DNA from: Hyphomicrobiaceae bacterium | GTDB taxonomy: Bacteria; Pseudomonadota; Alphaproteobacteria; Rhizobiales; Hyphomicrobiaceae | Assembly (NCBI GenBank): GCA_020638055.1 | Contig: JACKJH010000001.1 | Span: 62,001-126,000 of the forward strand | Reading direction: 5' to 3' | Length of the DNA: 64,000 bases | Shown: in pieces, positions 17,210 through 27,232 of the stretch | Layout of the letters: the number at the start of each line of letters is the position of its first letter | How positions within the stretch are numbered: position 1 is the stretch's first letter | Program-made: the position numbers and the translations under genes | The notes under the pieces: model-generated | What the model saw: only the letters and a program-made list of their open reading frames with translations | What the model was told of the DNA's origin: nothing | Database searches by the model: none

Positions 17210-18250
17210 TTGAAACACGCTCTAGAAGTTACCAAGGCTCCAGCTGTGCGGCGCGAGCCACTCTCACGGAAGGACGTGCCGTCGGTCGAAATCGGCCTAA
17301 ATGCGGCCATTGCCTCTGTGCACAACGACGAACCGGTGGTCTTGATCGTAAAAGAGACCGCCGACAGTGTAGGTGCGTCCGACAGTTTGCCGTCGGGTCC
17401 ATTTTCGCCACGTCAGCATCGAACGCTTGAAATCGGTCTTCGATCCTGGGTGCGCGAACAAACCGGGCTCGACTTCGGTTACGTTGAACAGTTGTACACG
17501 TTCGGCGACCGGGGGAGGCATGCACGAGCTGAGGATCGTGATCCTCATGTGGTGTCGATCGGTTATCTTGCCCTGACCCACACCGACAGCGCAGACGACC
17601 TGCAACGTGGGAGCTGGCATAGCTGGTATGAGTATTTTCCATGGGAAGACTGGCGCCGTGGGCGTCCATCGATCCTGGAAACAACCGTACTGCCACGGCT
17701 GAAGGCCTGGGCTCAGATGCCTCAAATGCACGAAGCACCAAGCAGACCGATCGACAGAAGCGAACGGGTGCGGATGTGCTTTGGCGCCGAAGGCGGAGCC
17801 TGGGATGAGGAAAAGGTCCTCGATCGCTACGAACTCTTATACGAGGCAGGTCTCGTGGATGAGGCGCAGCGTGACAGGCCGGAGTTTGCCGTCGCCAATT
17901 CCGGTGGTCCGCAGTTCGGCACGCCGATGATTTTTGACCATCGGCGAATTCTTGCCACTGCGATTAGTCGCGTCCGTGCGAAGATCAAGTATCGTCCAGT
18001 GATCTTTGAACTGATGCCGCAGGAGTTTACGCTTTACGAACTGCAGAAAACGGTCGAGGCAATTCTCGGTCCGCATCTGCACAAGCAAAACTTCAGGCGT
18101 CTCGTCGAGAGTGCTGGCCTTGTCGAACCTACCGGCCAGGTCAAGACACGAACCGGAGGGCGGCCGGCGAAGCTATTCCGCTTCCGGCGCGAAGTGGTGC
18201 TTGAACGGCCTGCACCGGGTGTGCGGGTCAAGCCAGGCCGACAATTATAA
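17210..18250 (+). CDS. nadQ: NAD biosynthesis repressor, NadQ/NrtR-like Nudix-fold regulator
   Basis: A 346-residue regulator with a Nudix-like ligand domain (about residues 20-170) and a C-terminal winged helix (about 230-330, ELMPQEFTLYELQKTVEAIL to GRPAKLFRF). GPFSPRQHRTLEIGLRSW and GYVEQLYTFGDRGR are characteristic of the NrtR/COG4111 group. No intact catalytic Nudix box is visible, which fits a sensor rather than an enzyme. It lies next to nadABC, whose leader holds two matching palindromes, so repression of NAD synthesis in response to a nicotinamide nucleotide is the expected role. Translation starts at a TTG six bases after GGGGGA; no ATG in frame lies near. Confidence 0.82.
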   Translation: MKHALEVTKAPAVRREPLSRKDVPSVEIGLNAAIASVHNDEPVVLIVKETADSVGASDSLPSGPFSPRQHRTLEIGLRSWVREQTGLDFGYVEQLYTFGDRGRHARAEDRDPHVVSIGYLALTHTDSADDLQRGSWHSWYEYFPWEDWRRGRPSILETTVLPRLKAWAQMPQMHEAPSRPIDRSERVRMCFGAEGGAWDEEKVLDRYELLYEAGLVDEAQRDRPEFAVANSGGPQFGTPMIFDHRRILATAISRVRAKIKYRPVIFELMPQEFTLYELQKTVEAILGPHLHKQNFRRLVESAGLVEPTGQVKTRTGGRPAKLFRFRREVVLERPAPGVRVKPGRQL

Positions 18251-18545
18251 TTTCCGGTCGATGCAAATCTCCGGTCACTTTTCGACGGGCATGCGGACAT
18301 TGGTCGCGTGCCCGTCTCTGTTTTTGCGTGTGCAAATGGGCGAGATAATCGCACGGCGTAAAATGTTTATGTTGCAATTCAAATCTTGGAACCGAATTGC
18401 CAAGCCAGGACGCGTCGCAGTTTCAAAGCAGATACGTCACCAAAGCATGAAGCTAGAGGGTCGTGCGATATATTGAAACCAATTCGCCCGGCCCTTCGGG
18501 TTTCCAAGCGACGGCCGCCCAGTGCGTCGAGCGAATTGTCCGTAG

Positions 18546-18660
18546 CCTAGTGTGGCGTCGCGCCCTAGTTGATCGATGTTGCGGCACACTGGGTATCAAC
18601 TAAGGCGCGATAAACGCCACACTAAGCCAATGATTTTGCTAGTGGCCTTCATGTCGCGCC
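18546..18660. repeat. Palindromic intergenic repeat, family D, copy 2 (inverted)
   Basis: CTAGTGTGGCG, CGCGCCCTAGTTG, then CAACTAAGGCGCG and CGCCACACTAAG, ending in the flank ATGATTTTGCTAGTGGCC. It is the reverse orientation of the copy at 5-125 and has a different central loop. From 18251 to 18545, between the regulator gene and this element, I see no gene; the rest up to 18862 holds the nadA operators. Confidence 0.75.
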
Positions 18661-18758
18661 AACATTGTATGCGGTTGCGGCTATGTTTCAATTTTGGCGG
18701 TGCAGGCCACTAGACTGGAAATCGTCGCTATTTGCCCCTATCTTATAGGGCAGATTGA

Positions 18759-18775
18759 ATGCTCATAAGGAGCAT
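18759..18775. promoter_or_regulatory. Operator-like palindrome 1 upstream of nadA
   Basis: ATGCTC-ATAAG-GAGCAT, a perfect 6+6 inverted repeat, 87 bases before the nadA start. It matches the second site at 18819 in sequence and spacing. The likely ligand is the adjacent NadQ-type regulator. Confidence 0.7.
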
Positions 18776-18818
18776 ATCAGGGCATACCGGCAAAGCCGGT
18801 GATTATCGCGCACTACTA

Positions 18819-18835
18819 ATGCTCGTTTTGAGTAT
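18819..18835. promoter_or_regulatory. Operator-like palindrome 2 upstream of nadA
   Basis: ATGCTC-GTTTT-GAGTAT, the same palindrome with one mismatch, exactly 60 bases after site 1 and 27 bases before the nadA start. A small hairpin (CCGGC-AAA-GCCGG) lies between the two sites. Confidence 0.7.
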
Positions 18836-18862
18836 TATAAAGAGCGGAGAAAGGATCGGTTC

Positions 18863-19939
18863 ATGACCGTTGTTCTCAACACCACAACGATCGATGCAAA
18901 CAGCAAAAACGTGCAGCCGGCGTTTGCTGCACATATCGACGCGGAGTTGCCTGAATGGACGGACGAACTCGCCGCCGAAATGGCGCCCCTTTACGAGCGG
19001 GTGAAGCACGTTGTAACGCCAATGGAGTGGCCGCATTACGCACCGCTCATCAAGGCGATCAATACGCTGAAGAAAGAGCGCAACGCCGTCATTCTTGCGC
19101 ACAACTATATGACGCCGGAGATCTTCCACTGCGTGGGCGATTTTCGCGGCGATAGCCTGCAGCTTGCCAAGGAAGCCGCCAGCACGAAGGCCGATGTTAT
19201 CGTACAGGCCGGTGTGCACTTCATGGCCGAGACATCGAAAATCCTATCGCCGGAGAAGACTGTTCTAATCCCTGACCTCAAGGCCGGCTGCTCGCTTGCT
19301 GAATCAATCACGGCGGAGGACGTGCGCAAGCTGCGTGAGACCTATCCCGGCGTGCCGATCGTGACCTACGTCAACACGTCTGCTGCCGTGAAGGCTGAAT
19401 GCGACATCACCTGCACATCGGCCAACGCCGTCAAGGTTGTCGAGAGCCTTGGTTCCCCGCGCGTCCTACTGGTTCCGGACGAATATCTCGCACAATACGT
19501 ACAGACCCAGACGGACGTCGAGATCATCACCTGGAAAGGGCACTGCGAGGTGCACGAGCGTTTCACTGCTGAAGAGCTGGAGGCTTATCGCGAGGAAGAT
19601 CCAGACACCAAGATCATCGCCCATCCGGAATGCCCGCCTGACGTCATCGCTACCGCGGACTTCACGGGCTCAACATCGGGTATGATCGATTACGTAAAAA
19701 AGAACCGCCCGAAAAAGGCAGTGCTCGTTACGGAGTGTTCGATGGCTTCCAACGTTGCCGCTGAAACGACGGACGTGGAATTCGTGCGGCCTTGCAACTT
19801 GTGCCCGCACATGAAACGCATTTCGCTGGAGCGGATCTACGAAAGCCTGCGCGACATGAAATATGAAGTTACAGTCGATCCCGAGGTCGCAGAGCGGGCC
19901 CGCCGCGCCGTTGAGCGCATGGTGAACCTCAACAATTGA
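18863..19939 (+). CDS. nadA: Quinolinate synthase A
   Basis: A 358-residue enzyme that condenses iminoaspartate with dihydroxyacetone phosphate to quinolinate, using a [4Fe-4S] cluster. The three cluster cysteines sit in [20 protein letters not shown] and [12 protein letters not shown]. Substrate motifs include [11 protein letters not shown] and HPECPPDV. The ATG at 18863 follows GGAGAAAGGA. It is the first gene of nadABC, with nadB 135 bases on and nadC overlapping nadB, under the two palindromes upstream. Confidence 0.97.
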   Translation: MTVVLNTTTIDANSKNVQPAFAAHIDAELPEWTDELAAEMAPLYERVKHVVTPMEWPHYAPLIKAINTLKKERNAVILAHNYMTPEIFHCVGDFRGDSLQLAKEAASTKADVIVQAGVHFMAETSKILSPEKTVLIPDLKAGCSLAESITAEDVRKLRETYPGVPIVTYVNTSAAVKAECDITCTSANAVKVVESLGSPRVLLVPDEYLAQYVQTQTDVEIITWKGHCEVHERFTAEELEAYREEDPDTKIIAHPECPPDVIATADFTGSTSGMIDYVKKNRPKKAVLVTECSMASNVAAETTDVEFVRPCNLCPHMKRISLERIYESLRDMKYEVTVDPEVAERARRAVERMVNLNN

Positions 19940-20074
19940 GGCAAGCACCGGCCGCGCTTTCAATCCGCATATTTGGTTTTTTCAAACTGCGGATGGATTG
20001 CGCGGCTGGGCAAAAGTATACCGCAACGAAGCCGGCACGGTCAGGGAATGAGTACGCAGAAGGGGAAGATGCAG

Positions 20075-21763
20075 ATGGCGAACCAAATTGTGCCCGGCGC
20101 GCATACGGCCTTCGTTCCTGCCGCGGCCTCGCATAACGCCGGTGATATCGTCATAATCGGCGCCGGCCTTGCTGGGCTTTTCACAGCGCTTCGCCTTGCT
20201 CCTCTACCTGTAACGGTTGTTGCCGCTGCGCCGCTCGGCGAGGGCGCTTCGAGCGTGTGGGCGCAAGGCGGCATCGCTGCTGCGGTTGGCGAAGGCGATA
20301 CACCGCAACAACATGCCGCCGATACGATCCGAGCGGGTGCTGGCATTGTAGATCCCGACATAGCGCATCTTGTTGCCAGCGAAGGTTCGGCACGGATCGC
20401 AGACCTGTTGCGCTACGGTGTTCCATTCGACCGCGACCTTCACGGCCACTATGTGCTGTCGCGTGAGGCGGCGCATTCCAGGCATCGTGTCGTGCGCGTT
20501 GCTGGAGATCGTGCGGGTGCCGCAATCATGCAGGCGCTCATTGCCGAGGTACGCAGAACGCCGTCGATCCGACTACTGGAAGGCTACGAAGCCGAGGATC
20601 TCATTTCTGAAAACGGCGCAATCACCGGTGTCCGTCTAATTCGCGGTACGTCGCGCGGAAACGGCAATTACGAGCTGCTGCCAGCGTGTGCCGTGGTCAT
20701 TGCGACCGGTGGTATCGGCGCCCTGTTCCGCGTTACGACTAATCCGTCTTACGCTCGTGGCGAAGCGATTGCATTCGCTGCACGTGCAGGCGCCGTCATT
20801 GCCGATGCGGAGTTCGTGCAGTTCCATCCCACTGCCCTCGATGTCGGGCTTGAGCCAGCGCCTCTCGCTTCGGAAGCATTGCGGGGTGAAGGCGCAGTGC
20901 TGGTAAATTCCGACGGACACCACTTCATGAAAGACATCGCGCCGGAGGCCGAGCTTGCTCCTCGCGACGTTGTTGCGCGGGCCGTTTTTGCCGAGATCGA
21001 GGCTGGCCGCCGCGTGTTCCTCGACTGCCGGGAGGCGATCGGCGACCATTTCCCCGAAGCGTTCCCGACTGTCTATGCGCATTGCAAAGCTGCCGGTATC
21101 GATCCTGTAAAGGAACTCATTCCAGTGGCACCGGCAGAGCATTACCACATGGGTGGGATCGCAACGGACGATCGTGGTCGCACCTCTTTGGCGGGGCTGT
21201 GGGCGGTTGGTGAAGTGACTGCGACCGGCCTGCATGGCGCCAACCGGCTCGCCTCCAACTCATTGCTGGAAGCTGTTGTGTTCGCCTCACGTGCTGCTGA
21301 CGACATAAAAGATGTCGTTGCGGATGGAGCCGGTGTGACTATGGCTGGTCTGCATCCAGTTGCAGGAAGCGCGCAGGTGAATGCCGCCGCACGCGAACAG
21401 GCAATTGCTATAATCCGCGACACCATGAGCGCAGACGTTGGTGTTGTCCGTAACCGTCGTGGGCTCACCCGTGCACTATTGCGGCTTCGCGAGATTGCCG
21501 ACACCACTGCGGAAGGTGACACGCAACTGGCGAACATGGCGCTTACTGCGCGCCTTGTCACAGCCAGCGCATTGAAGCGCACCGAAAGCCGAGGAGGCCA
21601 TTATCGCCGGGATTTTCCTGAACGCGATCCCGCATTGGCGCAACGCAGTTTTATAACGCTGGATGAACTTGAGGACATTGAAGACCGCATCTGTGCTGCG
21701 ACCATGGCAAAGGCGGCAGAGACGTGGCTTGGGTTAGATGCGGAGGTCGCGTGCGCCCCATGA
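20075..21763 (+). CDS. nadB: L-aspartate oxidase
   Basis: A 562-residue FAD enzyme that oxidises aspartate to iminoaspartate for NadA. The dinucleotide fold reads [18 protein letters not shown], followed by [13 protein letters not shown]. The substrate and active-site blocks are [20 protein letters not shown] and [14 protein letters not shown]. The C-terminal helical domain ends the protein. The frame opens at 19973; I chose the ATG at 20075 because AAGGGGAAG lies just before it, with ATGs at 20048 and 20069 as alternatives. The stop codon overlaps the nadC start as ATGA. Confidence 0.95.
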   Translation: MANQIVPGAHTAFVPAAASHNAGDIVIIGAGLAGLFTALRLAPLPVTVVAAAPLGEGASSVWAQGGIAAAVGEGDTPQQHAADTIRAGAGIVDPDIAHLVASEGSARIADLLRYGVPFDRDLHGHYVLSREAAHSRHRVVRVAGDRAGAAIMQALIAEVRRTPSIRLLEGYEAEDLISENGAITGVRLIRGTSRGNGNYELLPACAVVIATGGIGALFRVTTNPSYARGEAIAFAARAGAVIADAEFVQFHPTALDVGLEPAPLASEALRGEGAVLVNSDGHHFMKDIAPEAELAPRDVVARAVFAEIEAGRRVFLDCREAIGDHFPEAFPTVYAHCKAAGIDPVKELIPVAPAEHYHMGGIATDDRGRTSLAGLWAVGEVTATGLHGANRLASNSLLEAVVFASRAADDIKDVVADGAGVTMAGLHPVAGSAQVNAAAREQAIAIIRDTMSADVGVVRNRRGLTRALLRLREIADTTAEGDTQLANMALTARLVTASALKRTESRGGHYRRDFPERDPALAQRSFITLDELEDIEDRICAATMAKAAETWLGLDAEVACAP

Positions 21764-22638
21764 ACGCCTTGCTGCGAGGCCAAATTCAGGTGGCGCCGCT
21801 TCCTGGCCCGCTCGTTGCCAAGGCCGTTGATGAAGCGCTTTTAGAAGACCTCGGCCTTGTCGGCGATGTCACGACAAATGCCACCATTCCGGCGGCGGCA
21901 ACGGCGCGCGCGCTGCTCAAGGTGCGGACGGCTGGTGTCGTTGCTGGGATCGCGGTGGGTGAAGCGGCATTCAAGGCATTGGACCAGTCAATCGTGTTCA
22001 ACGCTCGTGTTGGCGAGGGTCACGCAGCCGAAGCGGGAGAAACGATTGCTGAAATCACGGGAAATGCCCGCGCCATCCTAACTGGTGAACGTGTTGCGCT
22101 GAACTTCATGGGTCGCATGTCGGGTATTGCGACACTCACGCGCCATTACGTAAATGCGGTTGCAGGAACCAAAGCTGCAATCGTCGACACGCGCAAGACG
22201 ACGCCGCTTTTGCGTGCCTTTGAAAAGTTTGCCGTGCGTTGTGGCGGTGGCAGGAACCATCGTGTTGGATTGTTCGATGCAGTCCTCATAAAGGACAACC
22301 ACATCGTTGCGGCTGGCAGCGTCCAGAACGCAGTGTTGGCTGCTAGATCCCATGCGGGCCACATGGTGAATATAGAAGTGGAAGTCGACACGCTTGAGCA
22401 ACTGGAGGCGGTGCTGAAATATGAAGTTGACGCCGTGCTGCTCGACAACATGCCACCCGAAACGTTGAAGAGAGCAGTTGTGATGGTCGATGGGCGGGTG
22501 CTTACCGAAGCTTCCGGTGGCGTTAACCTTGCAACTGTCCGCGCGATCGCGGAAACCGGCGTGGATCTCATTTCGGTGGGTGCGCTGACACACTCTGCGC
22601 CGGTACTGGACCTAGGTCTTGATTTCATCGAAAACTGA
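21760..22638 (+). CDS. nadC: Nicotinate-nucleotide pyrophosphorylase (carboxylating)
   Basis: A 292-residue quinolinate phosphoribosyltransferase, the last step that makes nicotinate mononucleotide. Family motifs seen are [54 protein letters not shown] and LLDNMPPE. The start at 21760 overlaps the nadB stop, which points to coupled translation. A family A array follows the gene. Confidence 0.96.
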   Translation: MNALLRGQIQVAPLPGPLVAKAVDEALLEDLGLVGDVTTNATIPAAATARALLKVRTAGVVAGIAVGEAAFKALDQSIVFNARVGEGHAAEAGETIAEITGNARAILTGERVALNFMGRMSGIATLTRHYVNAVAGTKAAIVDTRKTTPLLRAFEKFAVRCGGGRNHRVGLFDAVLIKDNHIVAAGSVQNAVLAARSHAGHMVNIEVEVDTLEQLEAVLKYEVDAVLLDNMPPETLKRAVVMVDGRVLTEASGGVNLATVRAIAETGVDLISVGALTHSAPVLDLGLDFIEN

Positions 22639-22768
22639 GCCTCAAGTCTGTCGTACCTCCATGGCCCGCAGTCGAGTGGCCTTTTTCCGCCACAGTTTCG
22701 GGCGATTTGGCACGAGACAGGAAGGAAGTAAGGATTGGAATTTCAATATAACTTTTCGCTATGGTCAG

Positions 22769-22935
22769 GAGCATATTTTCCGCAGATCCACCGCGTTACA
22801 CTTCAGCTAAACGTGCTTTTTCGTTCGGAGCACGTTTTTCACGCTGAACCGCACTTGCACTTCAGCTAAACGTGCTTTTTCGTTCGGAGCACGTTTTTCA
22901 CGCTGAACCGCACTTGCACTTCAGCTAAATGTGCT
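22769..22935. repeat. Family A hairpin repeat, array of three units with variant outer arms
   Basis: Copies at about 22769-22816 (degenerate), 22828-22876 and 22887-22935, spaced by 59 bases. Outer arms are AGCACGTTT and AAACGTGCT, where other loci have AGCATGTTT and AAACATGCT, so both arms changed together. The last copy has AAATGTGCT. The spacer is ttttcgttcg, unlike other arrays. The rest of 22639-22981 shows only the leader of the next small gene. Confidence 0.88.
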
Positions 22936-22981
22936 GTGTGACTTCGAGATGTAAATCGCCATCGTTGCGAGGAGACCTACC

Positions 22982-23203
22982 GTGAACGCGCTAAATGTGA
23001 TCGTCCTGGTGACACTCACCATGTTCGTCTGCGGCGTCATTGCTGGCTATCTGGCGTATATCAAGAACCGCGACGTGTCTCACTGGGCGGCCTGGGGTTT
23101 CATTTTCCCACCATCATTGCTGGCACTACTGTTCTTGCGGAAAAATCAGGGGCCACGTCCTCGCCGTCCAACGCTGGACGAAGAAGACCGTATGCATTTT
23201 TGA
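22982..23203 (+). CDS. Small inner-membrane protein, unknown
   Basis: 73 residues, two hydrophobic segments (VIVLVTLTMFVCGVIAGYLA and WAAWGFIFPPSLLALLFL) and a basic-then-acidic C-tail. The GTG start follows GGAG at about nine bases. No named family is recognised. It is isolated between repeat elements: a family A array upstream and family B and A copies downstream. Confidence 0.6.
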   Translation: MNALNVIVLVTLTMFVCGVIAGYLAYIKNRDVSHWAAWGFIFPPSLLALLFLRKNQGPRPRRPTLDEEDRMHF

Positions 23204-23265
23204 ACGCTGGACTGCTGCACACTTCTTCTGAATGATCTGCCCGTATCGCTCACACAGTGCTCTAC

Positions 23266-23365
23266 AGCATTTTCCGACGAAGTGGACACCGGTTCGTCGA
23301 TGAAAATGCGACCAAACAAAAAGCTAGAGCGCTGATCCCATTCCATCGGATCGGATTGCGCTCTA
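23266..23365. repeat. Family B (RIME-like) palindromic repeat, inverted copy
   Basis: The minus-strand version of the element at 16297: GCATTTTC, CGACGAA-type arms, then AGAGCGC/GCGCTCT. It is followed by a linker ending in TCTATTTTCTTTTATTTTGAG, which also precedes the family A copy at 62005. Confidence 0.82.
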
Positions 23366-23418
23366 GATCGCGTTCACTTTCCTTGGAATCGCGAACGCGC
23401 TCTATTTTCTTTTATTTT

Positions 23419-23466
23419 GAGCATGTTCTTCACGCCGAACCGCGTACACTTCGGCTGAACATGCCC
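23419..23466. repeat. Family A hairpin repeat, single copy at a stop codon
   Basis: GAGCATGTTC-ttcac-GCCGAA-loop-TTCGGC-t-GAACATGC. The fourth outer-arm base pair is C-G here instead of T-A, so both arms changed together. Its last bases touch the stop codon (23466-23468) of the minus-strand gene. Confidence 0.85.
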
Positions 23467-24467
23467 TAGGAGGAACTGTGTGCGGCTGTCTTTTTGAAGC
23501 CGCACTGCTCCATCGGTTGCGCCGTCGTTGTCCAACCATCTTTTGTAATGGTTACGACATAACGTCGACAGTCACTGGGGGCACCGGCTACGAAATGCAC
23601 CTTGAACAGCGCCTGTTTGGGTACACGTTGGCGTGGCCATACGAACGTGGCATCGTCGGATGCATCATTGAGCGCCTTGCGGACGGCTTCGCGCGCATTG
23701 CGATAATCCGTCGAAGACATGCCCTTGAGCAGCACGCGGGATAAATCAGGATGTAGCCCCGCTGCCAAAGCGCGCTTCTGGTAGGGATCGGCGGGATCAA
23801 CCTGCAGCGGGGGTAATGGTATCACCTCGGCTACCCTTGCTGAGGCATTGGGCTTTTCAGCGTTGTTCAGAGTATCTGATTGCGCTGGTGTCTCGACTTT
23901 TGGTGACGACGCCTCACCCTGATCGGCGGTGCGATCCATGCCGGCGGTTGTTGATTCATCGGCCTCATCTGCCGGCATGAGCCCCGCGGCGGCACCTTCG
24001 GCATCACCTTGAGCTTCAACCGCGGTGCCGGCGGCAGCGCCTTGGGCCGTCGCCACGTCCTTGCCAGTAGATGGTATCACAGGGAGCGGTTCGGAGGGGG
24101 CAGCGTCACGCGTCAACGGATCGGAGGGATGCCGTTGTGATGTCATGGCCGTTGATTGCGCGGAGTTTCGCTCCCATGCCGCCATTACTTCCGTGGTCAG
24201 TGTTGAGGCGATCGGACGCCAAACAGCTTCCGTTTTCCAGAGCCCCCAGGCGATGCCGGACAAGATCAGGAGGACGAGCGCTGCGCCACGCATTGTGCTG
24301 CCACGTCGGCGCGGTGGCGCAGAAATTGGCTCGCCGGGATAGAGCGCACCAAAGTCGTCCCTGGTGGCGACATCATCACCGTGGACCCAAGTGAACGCTT
24401 CGCCGATTTCATCGTCGTAAAATCGATCCGATCCGTTGCTTCGCCCGGCTGGCAGTCTGCTCGTCAT
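23466..24467 (-). CDS. Single-pass membrane protein with periplasmic C-domain, unknown
   Basis: A 333-residue protein: an acidic cytoplasmic N-terminus (FYDDEIGEAFTWVHGDD), one membrane segment near residues 60-77 (GAALVLLILSGIAWGLW), a long Ala/Glu/Ser/Thr-rich linker, and a C-terminal domain with VDPADPYQKRALAAGLHPDL and FKVHFVAGAPSDCRRYVVT, including two cysteines that could pair in the periplasm. The ATG at 24467 is preceded by GGGGGGAG; the longer open frame lacks a ribosome site. It lies downstream of truA on the same strand. No function can be named. Confidence 0.68.
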   Translation of the reverse strand: MTSRLPAGRSNGSDRFYDDEIGEAFTWVHGDDVATRDDFGALYPGEPISAPPRRRGSTMRGAALVLLILSGIAWGLWKTEAVWRPIASTLTTEVMAAWERNSAQSTAMTSQRHPSDPLTRDAAPSEPLPVIPSTGKDVATAQGAAAGTAVEAQGDAEGAAAGLMPADEADESTTAGMDRTADQGEASSPKVETPAQSDTLNNAEKPNASARVAEVIPLPPLQVDPADPYQKRALAAGLHPDLSRVLLKGMSSTDYRNAREAVRKALNDASDDATFVWPRQRVPKQALFKVHFVAGAPSDCRRYVVTITKDGWTTTAQPMEQCGFKKTAAHSSS

Positions 24468-24616
24468 GGCTCCCCCCATGCTCGTTGCGACGTACCACCC
24501 ACCCCAGGACAGCATCTGCGCCATCAACTCGCGGCGAAAGAATGGCGATACAACGAAAAAATTGGATTTGAGTGGAATGCGGGGCATTTTCATGCCGTGC
24601 AGGTGGGATTGCCGGG

Positions 24617-25372
24617 TCAACTCGTGGCAACTTCGGTGTAATCCACGCCAACCAGATAAAGTCCTGATGCCGGTGCAACCACACCACACGCCTTGCGGTC
24701 GCAGGCTTCAAGTGCCCGGCGCACGTCTTCCACCTGCCAGTGGCCATCGCCAACGTGCTTAAGTGTGCCAACCAGAGAACGCACCTGATGATGCAGGAAC
24801 GAGCGCGCTGAAGCACGTATTTCAATTTCCTCACCGATACGCACGACGTCGAGCTGATCCAACGTCTTCACGGGTGATGCCGCCTGACACTGCGCTGCGC
24901 GGAACGTGGTGAAATCGTGCTTGCCGATGAGGTGTCGGGCGGCGTCCTGCATTATCTCTGCGTCGAGTGGCACGCTTACCCACCAAACCCGATTCTTATC
25001 GAGAGCTGGACGCGAACGGCGGTTGAGAATGCGATAGCAATAATGCCGCTTGATTGCAGAGAAGCGGGCATCGAAATCCGGGGGCACCTCAGTACAGTGG
25101 AGAACCGACACCGGCAGAGGTTTCAAATGGTAATTCAGCGCCTCGCGTATTTTGAATGGATCGCGCGCTGTCGTGAGATCAAAATGGGCGACCTGACCAA
25201 GAGCATGCACACCTGAATCGGTGCGACCGGCCGCCCTGATGCTGACCTGGCCGCCGCAGAAGGCAAGGATTGCGGTTTCTAGCGCGCCCTGGACGGATTG
25301 GCCTGTCGCCTGGCGCTGCCAGCCGACGAAGGGCGTGCCGTCGTATTCTATGGTGATCTTGTAGCGGGGCAC
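24617..25372 (-). CDS. truA: tRNA pseudouridine synthase A
   Basis: A 251-residue enzyme that makes pseudouridine at tRNA positions 38-40. The catalytic Asp sits in [15 protein letters not shown], and the N-terminal [14 protein letters not shown] and later [15 protein letters not shown] are standard. A GTG at 25372 starts the conserved fold. In many relatives truA follows def-fmt directly; here an IS copy, several repeats and a small gene lie between fmt and truA on the same strand. Confidence 0.95.
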   Translation of the reverse strand: MPRYKITIEYDGTPFVGWQRQATGQSVQGALETAILAFCGGQVSIRAAGRTDSGVHALGQVAHFDLTTARDPFKIREALNYHLKPLPVSVLHCTEVPPDFDARFSAIKRHYCYRILNRRSRPALDKNRVWWVSVPLDAEIMQDAARHLIGKHDFTTFRAAQCQAASPVKTLDQLDVVRIGEEIEIRASARSFLHHQVRSLVGTLKHVGDGHWQVEDVRRALEACDRKACGVVAPASGLYLVGVDYTEVATS

Positions 25373-25444
25373 TGGGTTTCAATCCGGATCGGCTTGCTTC
25401 AATTGCAACGCACGCAGGCTACGGCGAGCGCTTCGCTTCCTATA

Positions 25445-25655
25445 TCGCTTTTCGATCCGATGGAATCGGATCAGCGCTCTAGCTTTTTGGTTTGGTCGCA
25501 TTTTCTGCGACGAAGAAGCTCAAGCCAAATCATTGGGAACCATGTTGCCGCGGGCTGGGTGGTGGTGTTTGTGTCGGCTGATGTTGCAACCCGCTCATCC
25601 GAAATGCAGGCGTGGCACGCATTGGTCCATGGATCCCGTGCATGAAGCACGGGAT
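25445..25655. repeat. Truncated family B copy and a GC hairpin upstream of the IS
   Basis: 25445-25516 is the first hairpin and half of the second hairpin of a family B element; it breaks off at CTGCGACGAA. After about 110 unremarkable bases, 25627-25655 repeats the ATCCCGTGC/GCACGGGAT hairpin seen at 2717, with CATGA as loop. Confidence 0.75.
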
Positions 25656-25696
25656 GACACGTTGATGGGTACGCGCTGCCCGTTTCTCGCGCCTGA

Positions 25697-27027
25697 ACGA
25701 CCGGGAAGACTCCTGACACTTTGGACCGGCAGCATTCCTGACACTTTTACTGCTCGTCTATAGCCGGTTTCGGTGCTGAGCGCAGCCGCGCACGCGGCGG
25801 AGCGAAGCGGTGAAACCGGCCGGCAAAATCGATCATCCCCAGATCGCGTCCGCAGAAGCGCACGATATAGCCGCCGCGTTCCTGTTCGGCCAGACCAACC
25901 GGCTCTCGCACCAGGGCTTCACCAATGAACACATGTTCGCCGCGCCACTTGATCGTTCCGTCGGGACGCACCCGGCGCACCTGATGGTCGGCATCATACC
26001 AGGGCTCATCCAGCGTGCGAGGCATCGTGCGCTTTGATGGTGTCCACAGACTTGCCGGCGTGACCTGATCAAGCGCCTCGTGCGGGCGTTCTTCATTGTA
26101 GAGCCGGCGGAACACGTTGAACCTGTACTGCTGCTCGTGGCGGAAGCGTGCCGGCGGGCGCGCCGTCTCGTCCTTCATCGTGCGATGCATGCGCTCGTGG
26201 CGACCGTTGTCCTGCGGGCTTGCCGGTGGAATGTAGCGCGGCTCGATGCCCAGCTTCAGGAACCAGACCGACAGCCGCGAGGCCGCCGGCACCGATAGAT
26301 CCAAACGGCGCGCCGTTGTCGGAACGGATCGCATCGGGCAGGCCGACCTCGTTGAAAACCCGCTCCATCGCGGCCTTGACGCCATCGTGCGTCGGTGGGG
26401 TGATGCGGCGGCAACGAGATAACGGCTGGCTGTATCCGACACCGTCAGCGGATCGACACGTTCCCCGTCGCGGGTGCGGAACCAGCCCTTGAAGTCGATT
26501 GCCCACTCGCCGTTGGGCACGTCCGAACCGGCAACGATCTCGCCCTGAGCGATGGACCGGCGGCGGCGCGCCTTTTCTCGATCAGGCCTTCGCGCTTGAG
26601 GATGTCGCCGATGGTCGAGGCCGCTGGCAAGATCAGACCGGGTTGGTCGAGCGCCAGACGCGCCCGGATCTTCTTCGGCCCGAAGCGTGGAAACCGCTGG
26701 CGCAATGCCAGTATCGCAGCGACGGTCTCAGACGGCGTCGCATGCGGGCAGTGACCCGGCGTGCGCGACTTCTCATCGAACCAGCGCGCATCGCCGGCAT
26801 CACGGCGGCGCTTCCAGACGTAGAACGTCTCCCGGCTGATATCGTAGCGTTCGCAAAGGTCTACGACCGTGAACGCCCCACTCTCGTAAGCATTGAATAA
26901 CGCGATACGCTCTTCCACAGGACTGCTCTCCCTGAAAGCCATCGCCCGAATCTCCTTAAAATGGAAATCCGAGCCTGGACTGTCAGGAATGCTCCCGGTC
27001 TATTCTGTCAGGGATGTCCCCGGTTCG
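25697..27027 (-). mobile_element. IS481-family insertion sequence, degenerate
   Basis: About 1.33 kb. The ends are related inverted repeats, each with two TGTCAGG blocks: CTGACACTTTGGACCGGC and GCATTCCTGACAC at the left, TGTCAGGAATGC and CTGTCAGGGATGTC at the right. It contains one transposase gene on the minus strand, interrupted by frameshifts. The flanks match the uninterrupted composite repeat at 2711-2832, which defines the boundaries to within a few bases. A target duplication cannot be read with certainty. Confidence 0.85.
25747..26942 (-). pseudogene. IS481-family transposase, frameshifted
   Basis: The N-terminal helix-turn-helix part (VDLCERYDISRETFYVWKRR) is in one frame up to about 26560. 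The DDE catalytic core is then spread over two frames: EWAIDFKGWF in one, AIRSDNGAPFGS in another, and SPQDNGRHERMHRTMKDE back in the first. At least three shifts are needed to join them, so no full transposase is made. The C-terminal beta-rich tail is intact. Surrounding genes show no frame errors, so these look like true decay rather than sequencing errors. Confidence 0.85.
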
Positions 27028-27086
27028 TACCCGCCGCCGCCCCTCACCCTAGCCCTCTCCCCGCCTGCGGGGAGAGGGAATGGTGG

Positions 27087-27232
27087 CCGCCGAACCGCTG
27101 CGCACTTCGGCTAAACATGCTCTCTTTGTGACCATGTTTTTCACGCCGAACCGCTGCGCACTTCGGCTAAACATGCTCTCTTTGTGACCATGTTTTTCAC
27201 GCCGAACCGCTGCGCACTTCGGCTAAACATGC
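27087..27232. repeat. Family A hairpin repeat, array of three units at a stop codon
   Basis: One partial and two full units, 56 bases apart, with GCCGAA/TTCGGC arms and spacer tctctttgtgac. They follow a second copy of the CCCTCTCCCCGC hairpin (27053-27078). The last unit ends right before the stop codon of the minus-strand gene at 27233. Confidence 0.87.

Noticed and set aside
25747..26942. IS481 transposase as two genes joined by programmed frameshifting
   Set aside because: IS481 members normally use a single frame; here at least three separate shifts are required, two of them inside the catalytic core.
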